From Shinella yambaruensis (GTDB lineage Bacteria > Pseudomonadota > Alphaproteobacteria > Rhizobiales > Rhizobiaceae), in NCBI RefSeq assembly GCF_022899355.1, contig NZ_JALJCK010000019.1, positions 1-64,000 of the forward strand: a DNA stretch of 64,000 nt. The letters are read 5' to 3'. Below the pieces are notes generated by a model that saw only the letters and a program-made list of their open reading frames with translations, was not told the origin of the DNA and did no database searches. This document shows positions 1-12,399 of the stretch, piece by piece. The translations under genes were made by a program, and so were the position numbers. The number at the start of each line of letters is the position of its first letter. Positions within the stretch are counted from its first letter, which is position 1.

Positions 1-1
1 C

Positions 2-40
2 TGCCTGGCCGTCGAGGCGGACGTCGGGGAAGTGGAATGA
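2..40 (+). CDS. Possible C-terminal end of a gene entering from the left
   Basis: Frame 2 is open from the window edge to a TGA at 38-40 and reads CLAVEADVGEVE. Third codon positions are almost all G or C, as in the real genes nearby. Only 12 residues are visible, so neither identity nor reality can be decided. If real, its stop lies about 80 bases before the FixK-like box of the next gene. Confidence 0.25.
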   Translation, partial: CLAVEADVGEVE

Positions 41-117
41 ACATCTGCGGCAGTCATGGCTACGTCTCCCGGAGTTCGAAGGTCTGGAAAGACTGCACCC
101 GATCCCCCCGCTCCGCC

Positions 118-131
118 TTGACCCGTGTCAA
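118..131. promoter_or_regulatory. FNR/FixK-type binding site upstream of the GNAT gene
   Basis: TTGAC-CCGT-GTCAA is a perfect dyad matching the alphaproteobacterial FixK/FnrN consensus TTGAY-N4-RTCAA. Its centre lies about 78 bases before the ATG at 203. A class II site at -41.5 would place the transcription start near 166. Similar boxes occur at 5037 and 12400 in the same gene island. Confidence 0.7.
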
Positions 132-202
132 AGCCGGGGCGCGGCGACGGGTGCACAATGACCGGTATCCGTAATCAATCGAACCGTGCGAAGGAGACTG
201 TG

Positions 203-781
203 ATGACGACTCTCGTTTACGAGGAACCGGAGCGGGCAGGCGGCGCATCCGCGCGGGATGCCGCCGACCTCTGGAGCTGCGATCTGGTCACCCGCAGCGG
301 GCTCGTGCTCCACATTCGCCCGGTCCGCCCCGAGGACGAGGCGCTTCTGGCCGACTTCTTCGCCCATGTGGCACCCGCAGACCTGCGCTTCCGTTTCCTC
401 GGTGGCGTGCGCGAGGTGAGCCATGAGCGCCTCCTCGCCATGACGCGGGTCGATCATCGTGCGACCGAACACTTCCTTGCCTTTGCCGATGGCGGCAAGG
501 CGATCGTCGCGGCGGCGATGGTGGCCTGTGATCCGTCGATGACGAAGGCGGAGGTGGCGATCTCGGTTCGCGCCGAGGACAAGCACAAGGGCGTCGCGTG
601 GGAAATGCTGCGCCATGCGGCGCGCTATGCGCAGGCCCGCGGCGTCGACGCGCTGGAATCGCTCGAGAGCCGCGAAAACTACGAGGCCATCGAACTCGAA
701 CGGGAACAGGGTTTCGTCGCTATCCCCTATCCCGACGACCCGACCCTCGTCCTGATCCGCAAGGACCTCCGCTCCGCCTGA
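203..781 (+). CDS. GNAT-family N-acetyltransferase
   Basis: The 192-residue protein has the segment IRPVRPEDEALLADFFAHV near residue 45, the usual start of the GNAT fold in proteins related to the acetyltransferase domain of protein-lysine acetylases. It probably moves an acetyl group from acetyl-CoA to a protein or small amine in the cytoplasm; the target is not visible. The ATG at 203 is chosen because AAGGAG (191-196) lies six bases before it; a longer reading from 125 has no such site and would begin at the FixK-like box. A link with the acetyl-P/acetyl-CoA genes that follow is plausible, since Pat-like enzymes tune acyl-CoA metabolism, but this is inference. Confidence 0.75.
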   Translation: MTTLVYEEPERAGGASARDAADLWSCDLVTRSGLVLHIRPVRPEDEALLADFFAHVAPADLRFRFLGGVREVSHERLLAMTRVDHRATEHFLAFADGGKAIVAAAMVACDPSMTKAEVAISVRAEDKHKGVAWEMLRHAARYAQARGVDALESLESRENYEAIELEREQGFVAIPYPDDPTLVLIRKDLRSA

Positions 782-798
782 GCCCGGCCTGCCGGGCT
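781..798. terminator. Bidirectional hairpin between convergent genes
   Basis: AGCCCGG and CCGGGCT pair around a four-base loop. The hairpin starts in the GNAT stop codon and ends in the stop codon of the opposing nuclease gene. There is no T-run, so intrinsic termination is likely but not certain. Confidence 0.55.
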
Positions 799-2155
799 CA
801 CAACACGAATTCCTGGTCGAGCCGCGGCACGACGCTCGCCCATCCAAGCTCCCGCGCGATGCGGATACGCAACGCTTCGGAGGCTTCGGCCTCGCCATGC
901 ACGATGAAGACCTTGCGCGGCGGGCGCGGGCAGGCGGAGAGCCAACGCATCAGTTCGTCGGCATCGGCATGGGCCGAGAGCATGTCGAGATGCGCCACCT
1001 CCGCGTTGACCGGCACCCAGGCCCCATGGATCTTCAATTCCCTGGCGCCCTCCTGAAGCGAGCGGCCGCGCGTGCCGGCCGCCTGGAAGCCGGCAAGCAG
1101 GATGGTGTTGCGCGCATCGGGCGCGAACGCCTTGAGGTGATGCAGGACACGCCCGCCCGTCGCCATGCCCGAAGCGGAAATGACGATCTTGGGGAACCGG
1201 TTGGTGCTGATCGCCTTCGAGGCCTCGACGTCGTCGGTGTAGCGCGCGATGGAGAACACGTCCTTGCAGGTTTCCATGTCGAGGCGGTGATCCTGCATGT
1301 GCCGGCCCATCAACCCGGTCGCGTCGATGGCCATGGGACTGTCGAGGAACAGCGGGACGGCCGGGAGGCGGCCCGCCCGTTTCAGCTTCCAGAAATAGTA
1401 GAGCAGCTCCTGCGCCCTGCCGACGGCGAAGGCCGGGACGACGAGCGTGCCGCCGCGCTTGACCGTCCGGTCGATGACCGCTTGCAGGGCATCGGCCGGG
1501 TCGGTCCTGTCGTGGATGCGGTTGTCGTAGGTGGATTCGATGAGGATATAGTCGGCCTCCGGCGGCGGAGCCGGGTCCGGCATGAGCGGATCGCCGTAGC
1601 GGCCGATATCGCCGGAAAAGACGACCCGGCGGCCGCCCCATTCGAGGTCCACGCTCGCCGCGCCGAGAATGTGCCCGGCGGGACGGAAGCGGAAGGTCGC
1701 GCCATTGGCAAACCGCACCGTCTGCCCGAATTCCACGGTCGAGACATGCTCGACGGCCCGTTGCGCGTCCCGCACGCCATAGAGCGGAAGGGCCGGCTGG
1801 TGGCGCGACAGCTTGTGCCGGTTGAGGAAGTCCGCATCCTTTTCCTGCAGATGGCCGCTGTCCATGAGGATCAGTTCGGCGACATCGCGGGTGGCCGGCG
1901 TCGCGTAGACCTTGCCGCGATAGCCCTCGCGCACCAGCCGCGGCAGGTATCCGCTATGATCGAGATGGGCATGGGTGAGGATCACCGCGTCGATGGCGTG
2001 CGGGGAGACCGGCAAGGGCGTCCAGTTGAGATCACGCAGGTTCTTCAGGCCCTGGAAGAGACCGCAATCGATCAGGATGGATGCTCGCCCAGGGAAAGCA
2101 GATGCTTCGAGCCGGTGACGGTTCCGGCGCCGCCGAGCGATTTCAATGACAGCAT
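798..2155 (-). pseudogene. MBL-fold/beta-CASP RNA exonuclease gene with an N-terminal frameshift
   Basis: The protein is a metallo-beta-lactamase-fold RNA-processing exonuclease. The metal motif THAHLDHSG, the FSGDIGRYGDPLM strand, the beta-CASP segment (VPAFAVGRAQELL) and the RMMBL-like C-terminus (VNAEVAHLDMLSAHAD) are all present. Translation should start at the ATG at 2155, which follows a strong GAGGGGAGGGG ribosome site, and reads MLSLKSLGGAGTVTGSKHLL, the classic start of this family. That frame stops eight codons after KHLL, while the rest of the protein continues in another frame from ASILIDCG on. Restoring one base near 2083-2087 joins the two parts. The gene is therefore either recently broken or carries a sequencing error. 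It lies 39 bases behind the phosphoketolase gene, probably in one transcript with it. Confidence 0.8.
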
Positions 2156-2194
2156 GATCCCCTCCCCTCGCGGACCGCTTTGCCCACAACACGG

Positions 2195-4561
2195 CTATTG
2201 CCGCGGATAGGGCCATTTCCAGTCCCGGATTTCCGGCATGTCCTCGCCGTGCTCGCGCACATAGGCATGGTGCTCGGCAAGCTTGCCCTTCAGCCCGGCG
2301 ACGATATCCGCCGCCTTCTCCCCCAGAACCGGCAGGCGTTCGACGGCCTCGATGGCGAGGTGGTAACGGTCGAGTTCGTTCATCACGGCCATGTCGAAGG
2401 GCGTCGTCGTCGTGCCCTCCTCGATGAAGCCCCTGACATGGATGTTCGCGTGGTTCGTGCGTTTGTAGACCAGGCGGTGGATGAGGTAGGGATAGCCGTG
2501 ATAGGCGAAGATCACCGGCCGGTCGCGCGTGAAGACCCGATCGAAATCCCCGTCCGAGACACCATGCGGATGGTGCTGCGGCGATTGCAGCGCCATCAGG
2601 TCGACGACGTTGACGACGCGGATGCGCAGATGCGGCAGCGCCTGGCGCAGGAGGTCGACGGCGGCGAGGGTTTCCATCGTTGGCACGTCGCCGGCGCAGG
2701 CCATCACGATGTCGGGGCCGAGCCCTTCTTCCGTGCCCGCCCAGTCCCATATCCCGAGCCCGGCCTCGCAATGGCGCACAGCCTCGTCCATCGTCAGCCA
2801 TTGCGGCGCCGGCTGCTTGCCGGCGACGATGACGTTGATGCGGTTCCAGGTCTTCAGGCAATGATCGCCGACCCAGAGCAGCGTGTTGGCGTCCGGCGGC
2901 AGGTAGACGCGCACGATATCCGCGCCCTTGTTGGCGACGAGGTCGACGAAACCGGGATCCTGATGCGAGAAGCCGTTGTGGTCCTGCCGCCAGACATGGG
3001 AGGTCAGGAGATAGTTGAGCGAGGAGACCGGCTTGCGCCAGGGCAGCTCGCGCGCGACCTTCAGCCACTTGGCATGCTGGTTGAACATCGAATCGACGAT
3101 GTGGATGAAGGCCTCGTAGCAGGAGAAGAAGCCGTGGCGGCCGGTGAGAAGGTAGCCTTCCAGCCAGCCCTGGCAGAGATGTTCGCTGAGCACCTCCATG
3201 ACGCGGCCGTCCGGCGCAAGATGATCGTCCGTCGGCAGCGTCTCGGCCATCCATATGCGATCCGTCGCCTCGAAGACGCTGCCGAGCCGGTTCGAGGCCG
3301 TCTCGTCCGGCCCGAAGACGCGGAAATTGTTCTCCGCCGCGTTCAGCCGGATCACATCGCGCAGACAATCGCCGAGAACCTTCGTCGCCTGCGCATCGAC
3401 AGCGCCGGGCCGCTCCAAGGCGACCGCATAGTCGCCGATATCGGGCGTGCGCAGCGCCTTGCGCAGGATGCCGCCATTGGCGTGCGGGCTGGCGCCCATG
3501 CGGCGTTCGCCGCTCGGCGCGAGCGCCCCCAGGTCCGGCTTGAGGCGGCCGGCCGCGTCAAAGAGGTCTTCCGGATCGTAGCTGCGCATCCAGGCTTCGA
3601 GGATGTCGCGGTGGGCGGCGTTCGTGCGGCATTCGGAAACCGGCACCTGGTGTGAGCGCCAATGGTTCTCGACCACCTTGCCGTCCACCTCCTTCGGGCC
3701 CGTCCAGCCCTTGGGGCTGCGCAGCACGATCATCGGCCAGCGCGGCCTTCGGGCGGGATCGTCCTTCGCCGCGGCGCGGATGGCCGCGATGCGGTCGAAG
3801 GCCGTATCGAGCGCGGCCGCCATGTCCCGGTGCATGGCCTGTGGCTCGTGGCCTTCCACGAAGATCGGATCGTAGCCATAGCCGGTGAAGAGATGGGCAA
3901 GCTCTTCGTCCGGCAGGCGCGCCAGCACGGTTGGGTTGGCGATCTTGTAGCCGTTGAGATGCAGGATCGGCAGCACCGTGCCGTCCCGCACAGGGCTCAA
4001 AAACTTGTTGGAATGCCAGGCGGCGGCGAGCGGGCCGGTCTCGGCCTCGCCATCTCCTACCACGCAGGCGACGACGAGGTCGGGATTGTCGAAGGCCGCG
4101 CCATAGGCATGCACCAGCGCATAGCCGAGCTCGCCGCCCTCGTGGATCGAGCCCGGCGTCTCGGGCGCCGCATGGCTCGGGATGCCGCCGGGGAAGGAGA
4201 ACTGCCGGAAGAGCTTTTTCAGCCCCGCCTCGTCCTCGCCGACTTCCGGATAGACTTCCGAATAGGTGCCCTCCAGATAGGTGTTGGCCACCATGCCGGG
4301 CCCGCCGTGGCCGGGGCCGCAGATGTAGAGGATGTCGGCATCGCGGGCCTTGATGATCCGATTGAGGTGGACGTAGATGAAATTGAGACCCGGCGTGGTG
4401 CCCCAGTGGCCGAGAAGGCGCGGCTTCACATGCTCCGCCTTCAGCGGCTCGCGCAGCAGCGGATTGTCCATCAGGTAGATCTGGCCGACGGAAAGATAAT
4501 TGGCCGCCCGCCAGTAGCGATCGATCAGCGCGAGGTCCCCGGTGTTCGGATCGTTTGCCAT
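2195..4561 (-). CDS. xfp: Xylulose-5-phosphate/fructose-6-phosphate phosphoketolase
   Basis: The thiamine-diphosphate enzyme cleaves xylulose-5-P (and often fructose-6-P) with phosphate to acetyl-P plus glyceraldehyde-3-P or erythrose-4-P. It is full length at 788 residues. Family hallmarks include [20 protein letters not shown] near the N-terminus, [19 protein letters not shown], the ThDP motif [40 protein letters not shown] and [16 protein letters not shown] 4561 is preceded by GGGAGAG; an upstream in-frame ATG at 4603 lacks a ribosome site. The phasin-like gene lies upstream and the nuclease gene downstream on the same strand. The FixK-like box at 5037 should drive the set in low oxygen. 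Pta and AckA, encoded divergently, use the acetyl-P. Confidence 0.97.
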   Translation of the reverse strand: MANDPNTGDLALIDRYWRAANYLSVGQIYLMDNPLLREPLKAEHVKPRLLGHWGTTPGLNFIYVHLNRIIKARDADILYICGPGHGGPGMVANTYLEGTYSEVYPEVGEDEAGLKKLFRQFSFPGGIPSHAAPETPGSIHEGGELGYALVHAYGAAFDNPDLVVACVVGDGEAETGPLAAAWHSNKFLSPVRDGTVLPILHLNGYKIANPTVLARLPDEELAHLFTGYGYDPIFVEGHEPQAMHRDMAAALDTAFDRIAAIRAAAKDDPARRPRWPMIVLRSPKGWTGPKEVDGKVVENHWRSHQVPVSECRTNAAHRDILEAWMRSYDPEDLFDAAGRLKPDLGALAPSGERRMGASPHANGGILRKALRTPDIGDYAVALERPGAVDAQATKVLGDCLRDVIRLNAAENNFRVFGPDETASNRLGSVFEATDRIWMAETLPTDDHLAPDGRVMEVLSEHLCQGWLEGYLLTGRHGFFSCYEAFIHIVDSMFNQHAKWLKVARELPWRKPVSSLNYLLTSHVWRQDHNGFSHQDPGFVDLVANKGADIVRVYLPPDANTLLWVGDHCLKTWNRINVIVAGKQPAPQWLTMDEAVRHCEAGLGIWDWAGTEEGLGPDIVMACAGDVPTMETLAAVDLLRQALPHLRIRVVNVVDLMALQSPQHHPHGVSDGDFDRVFTRDRPVIFAYHGYPYLIHRLVYKRTNHANIHVRGFIEEGTTTTPFDMAVMNELDRYHLAIEAVERLPVLGEKAADIVAGLKGKLAEHHAYVREHGEDMPEIRDWKWPYPRQ

Positions 4562-4636
4562 GCACTCTCTCCCTGCCGCCTGTTCGAAGGCTTCAACGTC
4601 CATTCTGTCCGGTTTGCTCCGAAAAAGCGGAGATGC

Positions 4637-4975
4637 TTATTGCGGCAGTGCCCGGTCCACGATCAGCTGCTCGCAGGCCGTGTCCGTGATCGCGTCGACG
4701 CCGCGGCGCAATTCGTCGAGACCGGCCACGACGGATTTCTCGGCGAACTCCGTCTGGCAGACCAGCATGTTGAGGGGATCGTCGCATTCGGCGAGATTCT
4801 GGAGATAGGCGGACTGGTCCTGAAGCAGGCGCGACGATGCCCCGAGCCATTGCCGGTACATCGCAATGCCGATCTCGAACGGCATGCGGAACAGCGGGTC
4901 GGCGCCAACAGGAACCATCGGCCAGGTGAAGGCGGATGCAACTCGCTCCGCATCCGTCGTATTGCCATGAGACAT
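4637..4975 (-). CDS. Small phasin-like protein
   Basis: This 112-residue protein has a central stretch (PFEIGIAMYRQWLGASSRLLQDQSAYL, then QTEFAEKSVVAGLDELRRG) that resembles the helical phasin family, whose members coat polyhydroxyalkanoate granules or act as chaperone-like proteins. The start at 4975 follows CGGGAG at six bases. It is the first gene of the leftward phosphoketolase transcript, and its start lies about 68 bases from the centre of the FixK-like box at 5037, a good distance for class II activation. Phasin function would fit storage of acetyl units in low oxygen, but the assignment rests on composition and weak similarity; it may be an uncharacterised helical protein. Confidence 0.6.
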   Translation of the reverse strand: MSHGNTTDAERVASAFTWPMVPVGADPLFRMPFEIGIAMYRQWLGASSRLLQDQSAYLQNLAECDDPLNMLVCQTEFAEKSVVAGLDELRRGVDAITDTACEQLIVDRALPQ

Positions 4976-5036
4976 GACGAACTCCCGTTTTCCGTTTCGA
5001 CATGGTGTCATTCTAGGCGGTTTGGCGCAATGAAAC

Positions 5037-5050
5037 TTGATCTGTGTCAA
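5037..5050. promoter_or_regulatory. FNR/FixK-type site between divergent transcripts
   Basis: TTGAT-CTGT-GTCAA matches TTGAY-N4-RTCAA exactly. Leftward, a -41.5 position puts the start of the phasin-xfp transcript near 5002, leaving a leader of about 27 bases. Rightward it could drive the MaoC-Pta/ackA transcript with a longer leader of about 100 bases. Confidence 0.75.
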
Positions 5051-5182
5051 AGGACGTGGAGACTGCCCTCTATAGGGTGGCGCCATCCGCCGGGCTGGTG
5101 CGCCATCACCCGAACCCGGCCCCCGCCCTGAACACCGCTCGCGGATAGCCGGGCAGCCATGTCTTGCAAAGGTGAACCGCCG

Positions 5183-6583
5183 ATGGACGACTTTCTCCGC
5201 AACAGGACCTTCGATGAGCTGCAGCCCGGCGATACGGCCTCGATCGTCCGGCTCGTCGGGCACGACGACATCGACCTGTTCGCCGCCATCTCCGGCGACC
5301 AGAACCCGGCGCATCTCGACGCAGCCTTCGCGAAAACCGGCCTCTTCGGCCATGTCGTCGCCCATGGCATGTGGACGGCGGCCCTCGTCTCGGCCGTGCT
5401 CGGCACGCGGTTGCCGGGGCCGGGTACGATCTATCTCGGCCAGGACCTGCAGTTCCGCAAGCCCGTCGCCCCCGGCGACACCATCACCGCCACCGTCACG
5501 GTGAAGGAGAAGCAGCCGCAAAAACGCATCGTCGTGCTCGATACGGCCTGCACCAACCGCGAGGGCGAGGTCGTGCTGAAGGGGACGGCGACGGTGATCG
5601 CGCCGGAGCGCAGCATCGAATGGCCGCGCACGCGGCTGCCCGATGTATCGCTGAGAAGGCACGATCGCTACGAGGCCCTCGTGAAGCAGGCGCGGGCGCT
5701 TCCTTCGATCCGGGCCGCCATCGTGCATCCCTGCTCGGCCGCGGCCATCACCGGCGCTCTGGAAGCGCGCGAGGCGGGTCTGCTGGAACCGATCCTCGTC
5801 GGGCCGGAGGGCAAGATCCGGGCCGCCGCCGAAGCCGCGCAGGTCTCTCTCGACGGCATCGAGATCGACCCTGTCGCCCACAGCCATGCCGCGGCCGCGC
5901 GCGGCGTCGAGCTTGCCGTGGCGGGCAAGGTCGCCGTGCTGGTCAAGGGCAGCCTGCACACGGACGAGCTTCTCGGCGCCGTCGTCGCACCCGGCTCGGG
6001 CCTTCGCACCGAGCGGCGCATCAGCCATGTCTATGCCATGGACGTCCCGGCCTACGACAAGCCGCTTATCGTCACCGACGCGGCGATCAACATCCAGCCG
6101 ACGCTGGAGCACAAGCGCGACATCTGCCAGAACGCGGTCGATCTCCTGCGCCGCCTCGGCATGGCGGAGCCGAAGGTGGCGGTGCTTGCCGCCGTCGAGA
6201 CCGTGAACCCGAAGATGCCGGCGACGCTCGACGCCGCGGCGCTGACCGTGATGGCGGCGCGCGGGCAGATCACCGGCGCGAAGGTCGACGGGCCGCTCGC
6301 CTTCGACAATGCCATCAGCGTGGACGCCGCCCGCACCAAGGGCATCGTCTCCCCCGTCGCGGGCGAGGCCGACATCCTGCTCGTGCCGGACCTCGAGGCC
6401 GGCAACATGCTGGCCAAGCAGCTCATCTATTTCGCCGGTGCCACGGCGGCCGGGCTGGTGCTGGGCGCGCGGGTGCCCATCGTGCTGACCAGCCGTTCCG
6501 ATCCGCTTTCGGCCCGCATCGCTTCGGCGGCGCTCGCCAAGATGGCCGCCGCGCCGTATCCGGCGGAGGGATTGCCCGCGTGA
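5183..6583 (+). CDS. Fused MaoC-like enoyl-CoA hydratase / phosphate acetyltransferase
   Basis: Residues 1-150 are a MaoC/hot-dog hydratase domain (DLFAAISGDQNPAHLDAAFA with the catalytic Asp-His pair, then VAHGMW). Residues 165-466 are a phosphate acetyl/butyryltransferase domain (VHPCSAAAITGALEA, LVKGSLHTDELLGAVV, DAAINIQPTLEHKRDICQNAV). The Pta half interconverts acetyl-P and acetyl-CoA; the hydratase half may serve short-chain enoyl-CoA or PHA precursors. ATG 5183 is preferred because AAGGTG precedes it; ATG 5159 is in frame and possible. The stop overlaps the GTG of ackA, so the two are translationally coupled. This fusion is known in Rhizobiales and related bacteria. Confidence 0.92.
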   Translation: MDDFLRNRTFDELQPGDTASIVRLVGHDDIDLFAAISGDQNPAHLDAAFAKTGLFGHVVAHGMWTAALVSAVLGTRLPGPGTIYLGQDLQFRKPVAPGDTITATVTVKEKQPQKRIVVLDTACTNREGEVVLKGTATVIAPERSIEWPRTRLPDVSLRRHDRYEALVKQARALPSIRAAIVHPCSAAAITGALEAREAGLLEPILVGPEGKIRAAAEAAQVSLDGIEIDPVAHSHAAAARGVELAVAGKVAVLVKGSLHTDELLGAVVAPGSGLRTERRISHVYAMDVPAYDKPLIVTDAAINIQPTLEHKRDICQNAVDLLRRLGMAEPKVAVLAAVETVNPKMPATLDAAALTVMAARGQITGAKVDGPLAFDNAISVDAARTKGIVSPVAGEADILLVPDLEAGNMLAKQLIYFAGATAAGLVLGARVPIVLTSRSDPLSARIASAALAKMAAAPYPAEGLPA

Positions 6584-7761
6584 AGACCCTGCTGACCTTC
6601 AATGCCGGCTCCTCCACCGTGAAGATCGGCCTGTTCGCGCTTCGTGCCGGCGGTCCGGACCGGATTGCCCGCGGCGTAATCGATTTTCGCCACGATCCGC
6701 TGACGCTTCGGGTGAGCGAGGGGGAACGGCGGATCGAAACCGCGCTGGAAGCCCGGCCGGACGAGGATCTGAGCGGCATCCTGTCGGAGACCCTGGCTGT
6801 CCTCGGCCGCCACTTCGACCTGGGCGACGTGGCAGCGGCCGGGCACCGCGTCGTGCATGGCGGCGACCGGTTCGACGGCCCCGTGCCCCTCGATGCGGAC
6901 ACGATCGCGGCGGTCGACGCGCTGACGGCGCTGGCGCCGCTCCACCAGCCGCAGAGCCTGCGCCTGATCCGCGCGATCGCCGGCCTGCTGCCGGACCTGC
7001 CGCAGACCGCCTCCTTCGACACCGCCTTCCATCGGACGAACGACGCGCTCGTGCGCCGCTTCGCCATCCCGCGGGCCCTCCATGACCGCGGCATCAAGCG
7101 CTACGGCTTCCACGGCCTTTCCTACAGGTTCATCGCCAGCGAACTGGCCCGCGTGGCGCCGGAGGCGGCCAGCGGCCGGGTCGTGGTCGCCCATCTCGGC
7201 AGCGGCGCGAGCCTGTGCGGCATGCTTGGCGGCATCAGCCGCGACACCAGCATGGGCTTTTCGACCCTCGACGGCATCCCGATGGCGACGCGCTGCGGCG
7301 CGCTCGATCCCGGCGTGCTTTTGCATCTCCTGCGGCGCGAAGGACGGATGCCGACCGAGGTGGAAGACCTCCTCTACCACGAATCCGGCCTCCTCGGCGT
7401 CTCCGGCATCAGCGCCGACAGCCGCGACCTTCTTGCCAGCGATGCGCCGGAGGCGAGGGAGGCGATCGACCTCTTCACCTTCCGCATCGCCGGCGAGATC
7501 GCCCGGCTCGCCGCAACGCTCGGCGGCCTCGATGCCGTCGTCTTCACCGCCGGCGTCGGCGAGAACCAGCCGGCGGTACGGGCCGCTGTCTGCAAGCGGC
7601 TCGGCTGGCTCGGCCTCGATCTCGATCCCGCCGCCAATGCCGCGAACACGACCCGCATCGGCACCCCGGCAAGCCGCATCGCCGCCTTCGTCATCGCCAC
7701 CGACGAGGAACAGGTGATCGCCGAGGAAACCATCTCGATCCTGGGGGACACCGCCGGGTGA
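6580..7761 (+). CDS. ackA: Acetate kinase
   Basis: The 393-residue enzyme makes ATP and acetate from acetyl-P. Clear acetate/propionate kinase signatures are present: the N-terminal FNAGSSTVK, HRVVHGG, SFDTAFH, RYGFHGLSYRF, VVVAHLGSGASLCG, DTSMGFSTLDG and TAGVGENQ. GTG 6580 overlaps the preceding TGA and has GGAGGG nine bases upstream. It sits in the transcript with MaoC-Pta, USP and the cation ATPase. Across the shared promoter the phosphoketolase supplies acetyl-P, giving ATP without respiration. Confidence 0.97.
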   Translation: MKTLLTFNAGSSTVKIGLFALRAGGPDRIARGVIDFRHDPLTLRVSEGERRIETALEARPDEDLSGILSETLAVLGRHFDLGDVAAAGHRVVHGGDRFDGPVPLDADTIAAVDALTALAPLHQPQSLRLIRAIAGLLPDLPQTASFDTAFHRTNDALVRRFAIPRALHDRGIKRYGFHGLSYRFIASELARVAPEAASGRVVVAHLGSGASLCGMLGGISRDTSMGFSTLDGIPMATRCGALDPGVLLHLLRREGRMPTEVEDLLYHESGLLGVSGISADSRDLLASDAPEAREAIDLFTFRIAGEIARLAATLGGLDAVVFTAGVGENQPAVRAAVCKRLGWLGLDLDPAANAANTTRIGTPASRIAAFVIATDEEQVIAEETISILGDTAG

Positions 7762-7819
7762 GCCCCGCCGCCATCAACCGCGCTGCCTCGCTGCGCCAAC
7801 GCGACAAGGAAACGTGCCC

Positions 7820-8686
7820 ATGGCCGAAACGCCCCCTCGCCACCTTCTTCTTGCAACGGACCTCAGCGCACGCTGCGACAGGGCGCAGGACCGTGCGCTC
7901 GACCTCGCGCGGGCATGGAAGGCGAAGCTGACGATCGTGCATGCGCTCGACGTCGTGAGCATGACCGCCGCCGCCTCCACCGTCCTCGCCGCCGCCAGGC
8001 GGCGCGCGTCCAACCATCTCGATCGCGAGTTCGCGGATGTCGGCGATATCGCCTGGGATGTCGATATCCGCGAAGGAGAACCGGCCGACGTCATCCTCGC
8101 CGTCGCGCGCGAAAGGAAGTGCGACATGATCGTCACCGGCATTGCCGGCAACGATGCGCTGGGGCACATGCTGGTCGGCGGCACGACGGCAAGCGTGGTG
8201 CGCCAGGCCGGCCTGCCGGTGCTGGTGGTGAAGAAGCGGGCGCGGCAGGCCTATCGCCGCATCGTGGTAGCCAGCGATCTCTCTGAAGCCTCCGCCGGCG
8301 CGTTCCAAATGGGCGCCCTGCTCTTCCCGCCGTCGTGCATCACGCTTTTCCACGCCTTCGACATACCGTTCCGCAGTTTTCTCGACGACAAGGATGGTTC
8401 CGAACAAGGCCGGGCGAACCTGGCGCGGAAGGATGCGAAGACCTTCCTCGCAAGCCACCTGCCGGAAGGAGGAGAGGATGTCGGCATCCAGGTGGCCCAT
8501 GGCGATCCCGCGACCCTTCTGGCGGAATTCGCGGTGAGGGAAGACATCGACCTGCTCCTTTCCGGCACTTACGGGCGGACCGGCCTTCTCGGCGCGCTGA
8601 TCGGCAGCGTCGCCGAGGCGCTTCTCGACGGGGTGGAGTGCGACGTGATGATCGTCCCCGGCAGAGGCGTGCGATCGGATGGATGA
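7820..8686 (+). CDS. Universal stress protein, two tandem Usp domains
   Basis: The 288-residue protein is two Usp domains end to end. The first runs from about residue 8 to 140 (HLLLATDLSARCDRA, ending PVLVVKKR). The second runs from about 145 to 283 (RIVVASDLSEASAGAF, then LLLSGTYGRTGLLGALIGSVAEALL, the G-2x-G-9x-G-type ATP loop). Usp proteins bind nucleotides and help survival in low oxygen or stasis. ATG 7820 is preferred because AAGGA precedes it at nine bases; GTG 7814 is too close to it. It lies between ackA and the ATPase, in the same direction. Confidence 0.88.
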   Translation: MAETPPRHLLLATDLSARCDRAQDRALDLARAWKAKLTIVHALDVVSMTAAASTVLAAARRRASNHLDREFADVGDIAWDVDIREGEPADVILAVARERKCDMIVTGIAGNDALGHMLVGGTTASVVRQAGLPVLVVKKRARQAYRRIVVASDLSEASAGAFQMGALLFPPSCITLFHAFDIPFRSFLDDKDGSEQGRANLARKDAKTFLASHLPEGGEDVGIQVAHGDPATLLAEFAVREDIDLLLSGTYGRTGLLGALIGSVAEALLDGVECDVMIVPGRGVRSDG

Positions 8687-8729
8687 CGGGCATAGCGGAA
8701 AAGGAGGCATGATGGCGAAGGAGAAGGGC

Positions 8730-11447
<2,718 letters not shown>

Positions 11448-11456
11448 ACGGCGGCG

Positions 11457-11494
11457 GAAGCGCCCCGGCGCCGGGAGGGCGGCCGGGGCGCTTC
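11457..11494. terminator. Strong bidirectional hairpin terminator
   Basis: GAAGCGCCCCGGC pairs perfectly with GCCGGGGCGCTTC over 13 bases around a 12-base loop. It sits between the convergent ATPase and Usp genes. Confidence 0.8.
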
Positions 11495-11499
11495 GAGGG

Positions 11500-12330
11500 T
11501 CACCGCACCATGAAGACGGGCACGTCGCAGCTCTCCAGGATCGACGCGGTAACGCCGCCGAAGATCCGCTCGCGCAAACGCGAATGGCCATAGGCTCCCA
11601 TGACGATCATGTCGCAGCCGAGTTCGAGCGCATGCTGGCGGATGACGTCTTCCGCCTCGCGCTCCCCGCTCGAGCGCTGCTCGACGACGACTTTCGCCCC
11701 ATGGCGGGCCAGGAAGGCCGCCATGTCGGCGCCCGGCTCCTCGCCATTGCCGAAATAGGAGGTATCCGGATCGATGACGACGAGGCGGACTGCATCGGCC
11801 CCCACCAGCATCTCCATCGCGGCCTTCGCGGCGCTGGCAGCCTGCGGGCGGCCATTCCACGCCAGGAGGACGTTTTTCGGCTTCAGGCTGACACGGCCCG
11901 CCTTCGGCATCAGGAGAAGCGGTGTGCCGGAATGAAAAGCCGTGGCCGCAACGGCGGCGCTGCGCAGGTCGGCATCCGAACGGATCCCCTCGCCGGCAAC
12001 GACGACGTCGGCATACATCGCACGCATGCCGATATTGCTTTCGATCATGTAGCGGTCATCGTAGAGGTGATCGATGCCGAAGGACAGTCCGCCTTTCCGG
12101 CAACGGTCCTCGGCCATGCGCCGGACGTCCATCAGCCCGTCGATCTCCTTCTGGCGCGCATCCAGCCACGCGGCCGCGGCCGGGTAGCTTGTACCGAACG
12201 GCGATATCGCGGTTCGCAGCGCCAGCACGGACAGGTGCCCCTCCAGCTCTGCCGTCAGTGCCACGGCCTTGTCGATATCCGCTTCGGTGTCTGTCGTGCC
12301 GATGAGCGAGAGTATGGTCTTGAAAGGCAT
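11500..12330 (-). CDS. Universal stress protein, two-domain type
   Basis: This 276-residue Usp protein has a clear C-terminal Usp domain (KNVLLAWNGRPQAASAAKAA, ending MIVMGAYGHSRLRERIFGGVTASILESCDVPVFMVR) and a more divergent N-terminal one (FKTILSLIGTTDTEADIDKAV). It stands alone and leftward. The FixK-like site at 12400 is centred about 76 bases before its ATG, which suits low-oxygen induction with a leader near 35 bases. It differs clearly from the Usp at 7820 and is not a recent copy. Confidence 0.9.
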   Translation of the reverse strand: MPFKTILSLIGTTDTEADIDKAVALTAELEGHLSVLALRTAISPFGTSYPAAAAWLDARQKEIDGLMDVRRMAEDRCRKGGLSFGIDHLYDDRYMIESNIGMRAMYADVVVAGEGIRSDADLRSAAVAATAFHSGTPLLLMPKAGRVSLKPKNVLLAWNGRPQAASAAKAAMEMLVGADAVRLVVIDPDTSYFGNGEEPGADMAAFLARHGAKVVVEQRSSGEREAEDVIRQHALELGCDMIVMGAYGHSRLRERIFGGVTASILESCDVPVFMVR

Positions 12331-12399
12331 TTTCGAGCTCCTTCGCCTGAATGGTTACCCAATGGAGGAGAAGCTAGCCTTCGACCCGGCCATGCTGCG

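Noticed and set aside
60-248. Small leftward ORF at the left edge
   Set aside because: It crosses the FixK-like box and the start of the GNAT gene, has no ribosome site and its translation is arginine-rich without similarity.
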